Below, one piece after another: positions 6,011 through 13,852 of a DNA stretch of 33,443 bases. A model generated the notes under the pieces. It searched no databases. It was given only the letters and a program-made list of their open reading frames with translations, and was not told the origin of the DNA. This DNA is from Chloroflexota bacterium. Its GTDB lineage: Bacteria; Chloroflexota; Anaerolineae; Anaerolineales; Villigracilaceae. The DNA lies in the NCBI GenBank assembly GCA_016191955.1, contig JACPVC010000179.1:1-33443 (forward strand), read 5' to 3'. A program made the position numbers and the translations under genes. Each line of letters opens with the position of its first letter. Positions within the stretch are counted from its first letter, which is position 1.

Positions 6011-8587
6011 TTAATTCCCCGGTGTGGGAGTTGGGCGATCTACGAAATCAACCGAACAATCATTTGTATCCTGATTCGCGGGCGAGCGCTCGATGGAATG
6101 ACCTGTAGCCACACCTGGGTGCGCTGTGACGCCGGAATACACACCCGCTTCGTACGTAACCACGTCCACGGCGGTATCCGAGCCGTTTAACAGGAGCACT
6201 TCGTCGCCGGTGTTGGCGAGGGAGATCGTTCCGCTCGACCAGGCGGAATATATACTCATATTCGGCACAGAAGGATCGCTATCAATCACTTCGTATGTAG
6301 GGTTGAAACCATAAAGCGCAAAAAAGCCGGTCGCTTTCAGCGCCACCGTGATCTTCTGTCCTGTAGCAATGCTCGCGCCTGCGGGGAAGCTGTACATGCC
6401 TTCAGTGCCGCCAGAAGTCTCTTCATCGCCGAGTTTGTAATTGCTCAAGTCAATAGGAGAGAGTGTGGGATTGTAAATCTCAACCCACTCTTCATCGGAA
6501 TCGGTGCCAGGAGTGTCGTAGAAGACTTCACTGATAAGCGGATATTGCGGACCGGAAGGAGTTGGTGTGGGGGTCGGGGTGTTGGTGAGAGTCGGCGTTG
6601 GGGTAGGAGGGAAGATCGTGCCGCCGCCGGAAACAACCCAGTCATAATCGAAGACTTGAGCGAGATAGTTGTAGCCATCCGTTGATTTGATCTGCACGGC
6701 AAGCTCGCGGTTGTTCTTGACCGAATTTTCCGAGCCGTTGATCGAGCCTGTGTGCGTCCAGCCATCGACGCCGTCCCAGACCAGCACCATCTTGTTGTGG
6801 ATGCCGGTGCCGGTGGGGTTTCCGATTAGACATTGCAGGTCAAGGCTTTCGCTCGAAGCGGTGCTGTTGACGTAGACACAGGTTTCCGTGTTGCCGCGTG
6901 GGTCGAGCGGGTCATCATAGAATGAATCGAGCAGGATGCGGACGCGTGCGCCGCGTCGAGCCGCGTCGATATATGCTTCAAGACGGAGATTGGGATCGGT
7001 CGCCGGGTCGCTGGTGCTTGGACCCCAATACTTGCGTTCATACAACTGTTCGACCAATACCGTATCCCCTGTATTCGCACGCGCAACCATGCCCAACAGG
7101 GCATCGTTCGCCCGCAGATCGTTATCGGGTGATTGAACGACTTCAAATTCAAAGTTCCCGTTCAAGCTCAGCGGTGATGGGAACTGCACAGGATAGATCG
7201 TCCCGCCTGAAGCGTAGGAGGGCACGAAGCCGACTGGCGGCGAATCGGTGGCGGCGCTCCAGCGGCGCACATCCTGATGATTCGCCGGGTCGAGGTCGTG
7301 GCTGAAGATGTCGAGCGCATGGTTGATCAGCACAGAGGAATCGGTAATGATGTACGCGCCGCGATTGCCCATCGTGCCGTCGTTTTTATCATCAGCGGGC
7401 ATGGAGGAGTAATTCAGGTTTTCAGAGCCGGTCAGCAGTTTGACTCCGTCCACGATCGTGAACTTTGCATGTTGATACGAATAACGGTCATGGATGCCTG
7501 CAGCCGCATCGGTGTGCATGTACCAACACTGACCACCGTTGGTTTCGACCTGCTGGCAAACCCACTTATCCTGATCTTCGATGCCGTTCACCGGCTCGCC
7601 TTCGAGTAGGATTTTCACTTGCACGCCCGCTTGTAGTTTCGCAACGAGCGCATCGGCAAGGTCCGCATTATCGAAGGTGTACCCTTCGATGTAAATATAA
7701 GACGTCGCGGCGTTGATCTCCGCCAAGTACGCAGCAAAGACATTATCCGGTGCGACCACGTACTTCAAACTGGCAGTTTGTGTGGTCTTGACCGGGAAGA
7801 AAAAGTGTTCAAGGTCCCAGCCGGGATATTGCACCTTCTTGCCCAGCACATCGTCATCTTTGGCTTGTGCCCAATCGGCGAGAGTGTCCGTATCCGGGAT
7901 CGGCAGCCCAGTGGTCTCATCCAGTTTGCGATAAAGGATCTGTCCTTCCTCGCCGAAGAACCCCTGCGTATACGGATAGATCGCCGCGCCGTTCCAGCCT
8001 CCCGAAGCGATGTTTCCTCCTTCGTAGATAATCGCATCTACGATCGCAGACGAAGCATCCAAGAGACGGAATTCATCGCCGGTGTTGGCGAATGTGGGAA
8101 GCGTTGCGCCAGTCATATCGGGAACGGATGGATCCGAATTTCCTCCGTACTCAAAATCCGGCGAAAAGCCAAACTCTTGACGGAATGTGGTTGCTGTCTT
8201 TGTCACCCACAGACGCGCGCCCGCGGGGAAGGAATATGATGGGAATGTGACGGTTCCTTCTCCGTCCGTGGCTTGCCAGCCGGAAAGTTGAACTGCGCTA
8301 ACTCCGAGGTTGATCAACGCAAACGACTCTTCAGGTTCGTTCGAGGTGTACGTGTCGTAATAAAGGGCATAAATAAGGATGTTTGCCCCAGGCACAGTGG
8401 TACTGGTGGCGGTCGGAGTGGGTGTAAATGTGGGTGTTGAAGTGGGGGTTGGCGTACGCGTCGGAGTTTTTGTTGGTTTGGGTGCTGCATACGTAGGCTG
8501 GTTTGTGAATGCAACAGACACCAGAGTGGTTAGAAGTGCGATCATCAGGAGCAAACGAACGATAAAAGTATTAAGCGTACGGTTCAT
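6011..8587 (-). CDS. Secreted phospholipase D-like protein with lamin-tail domains
   Basis: An 858-residue secreted protein. A signal peptide ending near T-Y-A-A is followed by a Thr/Pro linker (about 37-66). A first lamin-tail domain (about 67-200), two phospholipase D halves (about 270-450 and 485-665), a second Thr/Pro linker and a second lamin-tail domain (about 690-840, with DEEWVEIYNP) follow. The first HKD motif is regular (H-A-K-F-T-I-V-D, His near residue 373). The second reads H-N-K-M-V-L-V-W-D (His near 597), with one residue too many before the Asp. PLD-superfamily enzymes cleave phosphodiesters in lipids or nucleic acids; the substrate here is not evident. Start: GAGGAG (8594-8599) directly touches the ATG at 8593 but is 6 nt from the ATG at 8587, so the latter is preferred. 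Confidence 0.88.
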   Translation of the reverse strand: MNRTLNTFIVRLLLMIALLTTLVSVAFTNQPTYAAPKPTKTPTRTPTPTSTPTFTPTPTATSTTVPGANILIYALYYDTYTSNEPEESFALINLGVSAVQLSGWQATDGEGTVTFPSYSFPAGARLWVTKTATTFRQEFGFSPDFEYGGNSDPSVPDMTGATLPTFANTGDEFRLLDASSAIVDAIIYEGGNIASGGWNGAAIYPYTQGFFGEEGQILYRKLDETTGLPIPDTDTLADWAQAKDDDVLGKKVQYPGWDLEHFFFPVKTTQTASLKYVVAPDNVFAAYLAEINAATSYIYIEGYTFDNADLADALVAKLQAGVQVKILLEGEPVNGIEDQDKWVCQQVETNGGQCWYMHTDAAAGIHDRYSYQHAKFTIVDGVKLLTGSENLNYSSMPADDKNDGTMGNRGAYIITDSSVLINHALDIFSHDLDPANHQDVRRWSAATDSPPVGFVPSYASGGTIYPVQFPSPLSLNGNFEFEVVQSPDNDLRANDALLGMVARANTGDTVLVEQLYERKYWGPSTSDPATDPNLRLEAYIDAARRGARVRILLDSFYDDPLDPRGNTETCVYVNSTASSESLDLQCLIGNPTGTGIHNKMVLVWDGVDGWTHTGSINGSENSVKNNRELAVQIKSTDGYNYLAQVFDYDWVVSGGGTIFPPTPTPTLTNTPTPTPTPSGPQYPLISEVFYDTPGTDSDEEWVEIYNPTLSPIDLSNYKLGDEETSGGTEGMYSFPAGASIATGQKITVALKATGFFALYGFNPTYEVIDSDPSVPNMSIYSAWSSGTISLANTGDEVLLLNGSDTAVDVVTYEAGVYSGVTAHPGVATGHSIERSPANQDTNDCSVDFVDRPTPTPGN

Positions 8588-8977
8588 GGACATCTCCTCA
8601 TAAGTATTAGGTGGGGCACCTGGGAAGGCTGGTTCTTATTTTTTATCTTCTATTGTCGATTTTATCTCATAGTAGTCGGTATTTGCTATACCTCTTTTAT
8701 GGGATATATAGCAAAGTCGAAAACCTTCAACGTAGATTCTGCAGCACATGCACCACGCTGCGGATGCGTGCAGGTGAGGACGAAAAGCGCGAATTTTTTG
8801 CGATATTCGCTGCATTCGCGTCCTTCGCGTTAAGCCTTCGTCCTTTGGTCCCCACTTATCGAGCGACTTTACTGTAGCCATACCCAAACCTGAAAATACG
8901 GTTTACGAAACATTCAAAAGGCAGTATCATCCGTGCCTGCCAACACAAGAAAACCTACAAGGAATTGAGATATTCAC
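8588..8977. other. 390-bp intergenic gap with a half-copy of the composite repeat
   Basis: This divergent gap between the PLD-like gene (minus) and the sulfotransferase (plus) holds no convincing gene. Bases 8745-8780 carry only the left module of the composite repeat found at 19083, 21577 and 21846 (GCTGCGGATG core). It is followed by a G/C/A/T-mixed stretch of near repeats of GCGAAT and TTCGCG up to about 8840. The promoters for both flanking genes should lie here, but I see no confident -35/-10 pair. Confidence 0.6.
8745..8780 (+). repeat. Composite repeat, copy D (left module only)
   Basis: The segment CACATGCACCACGCTGCGG, continuing GATGCGTGCAGGTGA, matches the left module of copies A, B and C, with a few substitutions. 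The multi-hairpin right module is absent, which shows that the two modules can occur independently. Confidence 0.6.
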
Positions 8978-9553
8978 ATGTCAGACAAACCGATTTATAT
9001 TGTCTCCGGCTTGCCTCGCTCCGGGACGTCCATGATGATGAAGATGCTGGAAGCGGGCGGATTGAGCGTGCTCACCGATAACATCCGCACGGCCGATGAC
9101 GATAACCTTCAAGGTTATTATGAACTCGAGCGCGTCAAGGCGATGAAGGAAGGCGACACGACCTGGGTGGAAGAGGCGAACGGTAAGGTAGTGAAAGTGA
9201 TCTCCGCCTTGTTGGAGCACCTGCCTGCCAATTATCAATATAAGATCATCTTCATGGAGCGGGAGATGATGGAGATCCTCGCTTCTCAGCGCAAGATGCT
9301 GGAACGCCGCGGCAAACCGGGCGACCCTGCGGAAGACGGCAAATTTGCCGAGCTGTATGGCAAGCACTTGGATAAGGTGAAAACATGGCTCGTTGGGCGT
9401 TCGAATATGGATGTTTTATACGTCCGCTATAACGAGATGATCGCTCACCCAGCGGACTATGCTGCGAAAGTGGCGGAATTTTTAGACATACCCATGGATG
9501 TTGGAACGATGGAAAAAGTGCCCCAAGAGCAGTACTATCGTCAGAGGAAGTAA
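8978..9553 (+). CDS. Sulfotransferase family protein
   Basis: A 191-residue cytosolic protein with the 5'-phosphosulfate-binding P-loop G-L-P-R-S-G-T-S-M near the N-terminus (about residues 11-19). The family moves sulfuryl groups from PAPS to hydroxyl or amino groups. A likely 3'-phosphate-binding region is IIFMEREMMEILAS (about 90-103), matching the R-P-E/R-D helix of sulfotransferases. The C-terminal VLYVRYNEMIAHP followed by FLDIPMD is typical of short bacterial sulfotransferases. At 191 residues it is at the short end of the family. The acceptor is not predictable. It is alone on its strand, convergent with the sulfatase-fold gene, and ends in a shared bidirectional terminator. The Shine-Dalgarno is weak (AAGGAA about 15 nt upstream). 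Confidence 0.82.
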   Translation: MSDKPIYIVSGLPRSGTSMMMKMLEAGGLSVLTDNIRTADDDNLQGYYELERVKAMKEGDTTWVEEANGKVVKVISALLEHLPANYQYKIIFMEREMMEILASQRKMLERRGKPGDPAEDGKFAELYGKHLDKVKTWLVGRSNMDVLYVRYNEMIAHPADYAAKVAEFLDIPMDVGTMEKVPQEQYYRQRK

Positions 9554-9591
9554 ATAAAATAATCGCAGGCAAACGCCCGCGATTATTTTAT
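9554..9591. terminator. Bidirectional terminator overlapping a stop codon
   Basis: Perfect 13-bp arms ATAAAATAATCGC (9554-9566) and its complement (9579-9591), with inner GGC/GCC pairing. The A-rich and T-rich flanks give a U-tract on both strands. The stop codon of the minus-strand sulfatase-fold gene (9588-9590) lies inside the right arm. Confidence 0.9.
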
Positions 9592-11117
9592 TGGTAGGAA
9601 TAACCTTCGTTAACCTGGTCGAGTTTTCTTCGAATAATATCAGCCATTTCCGCTGCTGTTTCAGGTTTCGTCTGAGCGAGATCGTTCAATTCATTTGGGT
9701 CCGCTTTGATATCATATAACCTGAAATATTCCCCTTCCATGATCTCGTCATAGCCGAGGTAATACAGCAATTTGTAATTATCGCGGATATGCGCCACAGA
9801 AACTTCTGCCAGCGGATAGGTTGGCTCGTTGAATTTTGCCTGGACAGCGAATATTCGATCTTGCTGATTGGGATTAGCGATATCCCCATAAGGCGGCAGG
9901 ATGGCACCTTCTGCCCATGCCGGGATGGGGTGACCGGTCAGATGTGCAAGAGTAGGAAGTAAGTCGACGGCGCTAGTATGATCGTATACGTCCCGTCCGG
10001 TGGTGACGCCTGGTTCGAAAATCAACAGAGGCACGCGAATGATGGGTTGGTACAAGGTAGGCGTTGAGTGCATCCAAATTCCGCGCTCGAAAAGTTCTCC
10101 ATGGTCGGATGTAAAAACCACCCAGGTATCATCAAGGACACCAGAAGATTCAAGCGCTTCAAACAGTCGCCCAAATTCATGGTCCACATTGAGGATGAAT
10201 TCATCATAATAAGAACGCGAACGGGCAAGGAACTCCGGTGTTTTTTGGTCGGTAAAGATATCATCGGGTTTCTCCAATGGCTTGAAGGCATCATGTTGGA
10301 AAGCTCCTGCGAATTCGGCACGCGGTCTGTATGGAGAGTGAGGTGGCAGGAAATGCAGGTATCCAAAAAACGGCTTGGGTAGATCCGCGATACTTCCCCT
10401 AAAATAATCGATACCTTGGTCGAGCAAATAATAGTTATCGATGTTCATGTTTGGAAGGCCGTATGGATAATCTTTTACAATGCCTCCTACTTTTTGGTCG
10501 CGGTATTTTTGGTAGAAACCTGTCATGAAAAGAGAATAGGAAAACCCTTCAGTCTGTTTGATCGCGCGCGACCAGGCTACTGTTGCGGTATCTTCATCAT
10601 TCTTAAACAAGTTTCGCACGAGACTATCCCCAAACAGAAATAGCTTTTGCTTTGGAATATAATCATTGATGCTCGCAGCGAACTGGTCGAACAGAATGTT
10701 GACCAGGGTGTTATGCGAATATGAAAAGCGGTAATAATCATCGAGCACATGGAAGATACTCTTATTTTCCATGCCCTTCTTCACCATTCCGCCAAGCCGA
10801 ATGGCGCGATGTGTCCACGGTAAAGTGCCAGTTAACAAAGTTGCTGTGCCGGGGGTGGTGAAATTTCCGCCTGCATAATGATTATGAAAAACAGTCGCGC
10901 GTTTTGCCAGCCTTGAGAGATTGGGCATTGTTTCGCGCCCATACCCATATAAGGATATGTTGTAGGCGGTGAGTGCGTCAAAAACAACAATAAGTACGTT
11001 CTTCTTTTCGCCTTGTAAACGATTTCCAATATTTTGAACAGAGGGAGGGATGATCATCCCTAATGAGGCAAGCCCAGCCAGCTTTAAAAAATCTCTTCGG
11101 TTTATGTTTCGATTCAT
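9588..11117 (-). CDS. Tat-exported sulfatase-fold hydrolase lacking the CxPxR signature
   Basis: A 509-residue protein with a twin-arginine signal (N-R-R-D-F-L-K, residues 6-12). The AlkP/sulfatase fold is shown by NVLIVVFDAL (Asp47 as metal ligand), MPNLSRLAKRATVFHNHYA, LLTG (94-97) and VFTSDHGELFERG in the C-terminal half. At the site where sulfatases carry C-x-P-S-R (Cys becomes formylglycine), this protein has T87-T-P-G-T91. A Thr nucleophile, as in lipoteichoic acid synthases and phosphoethanolamine transferases, is more likely than sulfatase chemistry. Start: ATG at 11117 has GAGG at a 6-nt spacing; the TGA of the upstream gene overlaps this Shine-Dalgarno. A TTG at 11129 is possible but less likely. 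Last gene of the minus-strand operon starting at 13748. Confidence 0.85.
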   Translation of the reverse strand: MNRNINRRDFLKLAGLASLGMIIPPSVQNIGNRLQGEKKNVLIVVFDALTAYNISLYGYGRETMPNLSRLAKRATVFHNHYAGGNFTTPGTATLLTGTLPWTHRAIRLGGMVKKGMENKSIFHVLDDYYRFSYSHNTLVNILFDQFAASINDYIPKQKLFLFGDSLVRNLFKNDEDTATVAWSRAIKQTEGFSYSLFMTGFYQKYRDQKVGGIVKDYPYGLPNMNIDNYYLLDQGIDYFRGSIADLPKPFFGYLHFLPPHSPYRPRAEFAGAFQHDAFKPLEKPDDIFTDQKTPEFLARSRSYYDEFILNVDHEFGRLFEALESSGVLDDTWVVFTSDHGELFERGIWMHSTPTLYQPIIRVPLLIFEPGVTTGRDVYDHTSAVDLLPTLAHLTGHPIPAWAEGAILPPYGDIANPNQQDRIFAVQAKFNEPTYPLAEVSVAHIRDNYKLLYYLGYDEIMEGEYFRLYDIKADPNELNDLAQTKPETAAEMADIIRRKLDQVNEGYSYQ

Positions 11118-11125
11118 CCATTGCC

Positions 11126-11701
11126 TCAAAAATTGCGAATTAGTATAACGACCAATGCGGCAACATCGAACACCAGATAAAGGATCATCAACAGGGAAAG
11201 GCGGTCGAATCCTTCCAATACAGTTTTTTCTACTTTGCTGGATGTTAAGAGCGCGTAAGTTGGGAGAACAAAGGATACCCCGGTAAACATCAAGGCGGTT
11301 ATATATAACGCTACAAGTGGGCGTCCGGTGCTGATATAAAAACCTATGACCCCTTCAGAAGGCTCCATTTCCCGCAGGAAATACGTTTGATTCAATATTG
11401 ACCACAGGGGCAGGACGATGAATATGACACCCATCAAGGCAATGCGTTTTTTTTCATCCCATTTGCTTGAGATCAAAAAACCGAGCAGGGTGGCTGCAAG
11501 AAAAACGATCAGACTTTCAAAGAATGTAAAGAGCAGTCCGTAGGAAACAACCCCAACAGCATCCCAGGAATTGGTTCGGGCGGTCACCCAGTCAAAGTCT
11601 CGGAACCCAAGGAATAATGTCCAAGCATGAAGTGGAAAGGCGCAGATCAGGAAGAGAGTCCAGAGTCCTTGCCGCGAATAATATCTCTTAAAGATAGCCA
11701 A
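11126..11701 (-). CDS. Five-helix membrane protein of unknown function
   Basis: A 191-residue protein with hydrophobic segments at about residues 12-31, 49-77, 87-105, 123-148 and 168-188. I recognise no family motif. Short conserved-looking loops are FRDFDWVTARTNSWD (about 32-46) and FLREMEPSEG (about 108-117). It starts with TTG at 11701, inside the end of the upstream AlkP-family gene (14-bp overlap), with AGAGG 10 nt upstream. Its stop codon provides the first base of the next gene's Shine-Dalgarno. The tight nesting between two AlkP-superfamily enzymes suggests a membrane partner for one of them, perhaps a carrier or anchor for its substrate; this is inference from position. Confidence 0.75.
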   Translation of the reverse strand: MAIFKRYYSRQGLWTLFLICAFPLHAWTLFLGFRDFDWVTARTNSWDAVGVVSYGLLFTFFESLIVFLAATLLGFLISSKWDEKKRIALMGVIFIVLPLWSILNQTYFLREMEPSEGVIGFYISTGRPLVALYITALMFTGVSFVLPTYALLTSSKVEKTVLEGFDRLSLLMILYLVFDVAALVVILIRNF

Positions 11702-13496
11702 GGTCTTTTAACCTCTTTTCGATTTCATCCTGATCTTCATCGCTGTATTTTGGCGGCGGTGCGGAGGCTTGTGCCTTCAAATCTTTACCGATGGTCAACG
11801 CAGGGATGTCGCGATAGGAAGGCGATGAGAAGTTGCCAAGCCCTTCATTGGAGAAAAGCACACCGGGGACGGACTTCGAGTCGAAGCAGTGATCGGCTTC
11901 CCAATGCTCTATATTTTTTTCGATGGCTTCGCTTCGCCACTGACCCAAGCCTGTCTCTGCCGAGCCGCGATAGGGTGGGTGATAGCCGACGAAGATATCC
12001 GGTCCATACGCCGCGAGCGGACCCTGGAATGCTTCGGCGCGGATCAATGCCGTTTGCACGACCTGCTCGCCGTTGGGACCCTTCCACTGCTGGAGGTCAT
12101 CCTTGAGTTTGGCGAGAGTCTGTGCTTCATTGTTTTCGTCCACGATGCCTTTGCCTTCACGACCGGCGATGTTGAGATAAAGGCTGTTCAAACCCAAAGC
12201 GTAGGCTTGAGTCTGAGACCAGTCCACAGTTCGAAGGTCGGAGGAGGCGGGGTTTGTCGTCTTGAGATATCCGCGCTCCACGAGCCATTTGTTCAAATGC
12301 ACCTTGTAGTCGAATCGTCCAAATCCATGATCGGAGACGACGAGAATGCGGGTCTTCTTGTTGCGCGAAGCTCGTTCCATGATGCGACCGACCATCTGGT
12401 CGAGGCGGATATACCAGGCTTCGATGACATCCTCGCGACCTTTGAAGAACATATGCTGGACGCGGTCGAGGCTGTCGAAGACGCAGGCGAGCAGACCTTC
12501 GTCGAACGAATCGAGAGAGTGATTTAGTACGCGCTCGCGTTCGACGTCGATCATTTCGCAGAGCTTGAGGAACTGCTCATCGTTGATGAGATTTTCATTG
12601 AGCGCGGTCGTATCCTGGGGCCAGCCAAGCGTAAGGAAGGGACCGTTCTTCTTCCATTGATCCTGGATGAAGTTCTTGGGCGTGGCATAGGGCCATGGCG
12701 AGCCAAGCGGATGCAGTTGCAGCGGCAGGAAGTAAATGGAAACCGGGTTGAGATTCGTGAGGATGGCGCGGCTGATGGCTTTGACCGTCATACCGAAGCC
12801 GACCGGGAAGGGCAGTTCGACGATCTCGCCCCACTCGCCAACTTTCAGATTAACTTTTTGCTTTGCGATCTGAAGAGTGGCTGTGTTTTCATTGATATCA
12901 AGTTCGAAATCAATGTTCACCGTCCCATTCTTTTTTTCAGGACCTTCAAGTGTGCCAGCGTATTTTGACGAACCTTTTTTCGTCAACTTGCGGATGGCGG
13001 TTTTGCGCTCGGGGTTGGCGGGTAGGTCTTCAACAGAGAAGTGCGTGCCAACGCCGAGACGGCCGAGAATATCCGGCGTGCCAAGACCGGGGATGGTTTG
13101 AACCGGCGATGCAAGTTTGGCGGGGAAGGTGGCGGGCCACCACATGGATGTGGCGGGGTAGCCGTCTTCCACGGCTTCATCGAATATGGTTTGCACCGTA
13201 TATGGCGGGACGAATTGCAGCCCAAGCAGATTCTTTTGCGTAGGCAACAACGAAACTTGCAGGCTGTAATTGGCAGGGTTGCGGTGGACAAAATCGAACA
13301 TGCCATGACCACCCGGATTCATGCCGGTGGCAATGCTCGTCCATGAAACTTCGCTTTGTGGCGGGTCTGATACGCGGAAGCGCGAATATCCGCCAGCCTC
13401 AAGCAGTTTACTTAGATTTGGAGTTTTGCCTTGCGAGTGGAGTTTTTCGAAGAATGCAGGGTCGAACGCGTCGAGACCGATGATAAGGGTTCGCAT
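11688..13496 (-). CDS. AlkP-superfamily phosphodiesterase/pyrophosphatase
   Basis: A 602-residue protein of the type I phosphodiesterase/nucleotide pyrophosphatase branch. The N-terminus gives the metal Asp (LIIGLDAFD, D9) and the nucleophile region P-P-Q-S-E-V-S-W-T-S-I-A-T-G (S48 at the place of the usual Thr). The motif N-P-G-G-H-G-M-F-D-F follows (60-69). The second metal site is in DSLDRVQHMFF (about 330-340) and VVSDHGFGRFD (about 385-395). A substrate-specific insert spans about 140-230. There is no signal peptide, so it appears cytosolic, unlike the Tat-exported relative two genes downstream. In many bacteria this subfamily sits in polysaccharide clusters next to a small YIDP protein, as here. 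Substrate not known. Confidence 0.85.
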   Translation of the reverse strand: MRTLIIGLDAFDPAFFEKLHSQGKTPNLSKLLEAGGYSRFRVSDPPQSEVSWTSIATGMNPGGHGMFDFVHRNPANYSLQVSLLPTQKNLLGLQFVPPYTVQTIFDEAVEDGYPATSMWWPATFPAKLASPVQTIPGLGTPDILGRLGVGTHFSVEDLPANPERKTAIRKLTKKGSSKYAGTLEGPEKKNGTVNIDFELDINENTATLQIAKQKVNLKVGEWGEIVELPFPVGFGMTVKAISRAILTNLNPVSIYFLPLQLHPLGSPWPYATPKNFIQDQWKKNGPFLTLGWPQDTTALNENLINDEQFLKLCEMIDVERERVLNHSLDSFDEGLLACVFDSLDRVQHMFFKGREDVIEAWYIRLDQMVGRIMERASRNKKTRILVVSDHGFGRFDYKVHLNKWLVERGYLKTTNPASSDLRTVDWSQTQAYALGLNSLYLNIAGREGKGIVDENNEAQTLAKLKDDLQQWKGPNGEQVVQTALIRAEAFQGPLAAYGPDIFVGYHPPYRGSAETGLGQWRSEAIEKNIEHWEADHCFDSKSVPGVLFSNEGLGNFSSPSYRDIPALTIGKDLKAQASAPPPKYSDEDQDEIEKRLKDLGYL

Positions 13497-13512
13497 AATT
13501 TTCTAATAATGA

Positions 13513-13550
13513 GATGACAGTCATGACGCCGCGGCGTCATGACTGTCATC
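13513..13550. repeat. Perfect 38-nt palindrome
   Basis: Bases 13513-13531 are the exact reverse complement of 13532-13550 (outer GATGACAGTCATGACG, centre CCGCGG). It lies in the 69-bp gap between the YIDP-type gene and the AlkP-family gene. It is not followed by a U-tract on the minus strand, so the operon is probably read through it. The core TGACAGTCA/TGACTGTCA is shared with the palindrome at 24487. Confidence 0.9.
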
Positions 13551-13565
13551 TTTGCTTTGTAGTGT

Positions 13566-13748
13566 TTACTTCTTATCCGAATTGTTTTCGGCGGGCGCTT
13601 CGGTTCCTTCTTCCTTGCGGGAGCGGCGCCATTTGGCGATCATCATTTTGATACGCCCGGAGAACATGAGTACGGTTCCAGAGATTACGCCAAACGCAAC
13701 AGCGAGAATTTGGAACAACATTCCACCAGAACTAGGGTCAATATACAT
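13566..13748 (-). CDS. Small YIDP-type single-span membrane protein
   Basis: A 60-residue protein: M-Y-I-D-P-S-S-G-G-M-L-F-Q, then one membrane helix (about residues 10-30), a basic stretch KMMIAKWRRSRK and a charged Glu/Lys tail. The Y-I-D-P-x-S/T-G-x-x-x-x-Q opening is a pattern I know from tiny proteins beside AlkP-family phosphodiesterases and exopolysaccharide genes in many phyla; their role has not been described to my knowledge. First gene of the operon. AAGGAAA lies 6 nt before the ATG and an extended -10 box lies at 13784-13792. Basic residues after the helix predict a cytosolic C-terminus. Confidence 0.82.
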   Translation of the reverse strand: MYIDPSSGGMLFQILAVAFGVISGTVLMFSGRIKMMIAKWRRSRKEEGTEAPAENNSDKK

Positions 13749-13783
13749 TTTTCTTTCCTTTTCTTTGCTTTTTTTCTTGCCAG

Positions 13784-13792
13784 ATTATAACA
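13784..13792 (-). promoter_or_regulatory. Extended -10 promoter of the YIDP/AlkP operon
   Basis: On the minus strand the sequence reads TGTTATAAT, a TGn extended -10 with perfect TATAAT (13789-13784). No -35 match is seen at the usual distance, which extended -10 promoters do not require. The expected transcription start is near 13777, giving a leader of about 29 nt with the Shine-Dalgarno at 13754-13760. Confidence 0.65.
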
Positions 13793-13852
13793 AACATCCC
13801 AATTTTTACTGCGATTTCTTAGCATACTCACAGCTATTTGAGATTTGGCGAA

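Noticed and set aside
8611..8877. 88-codon plus-strand frame in the gap before the sulfotransferase
   Set aside because: No Shine-Dalgarno or family motif, and its second half is the half-copy repeat and near repeats.
10008..10022. GGTTCGAAAATC as a tRNA T-arm
   Set aside because: No acceptor stem or anticodon arm nearby and it lies inside a coding sequence.
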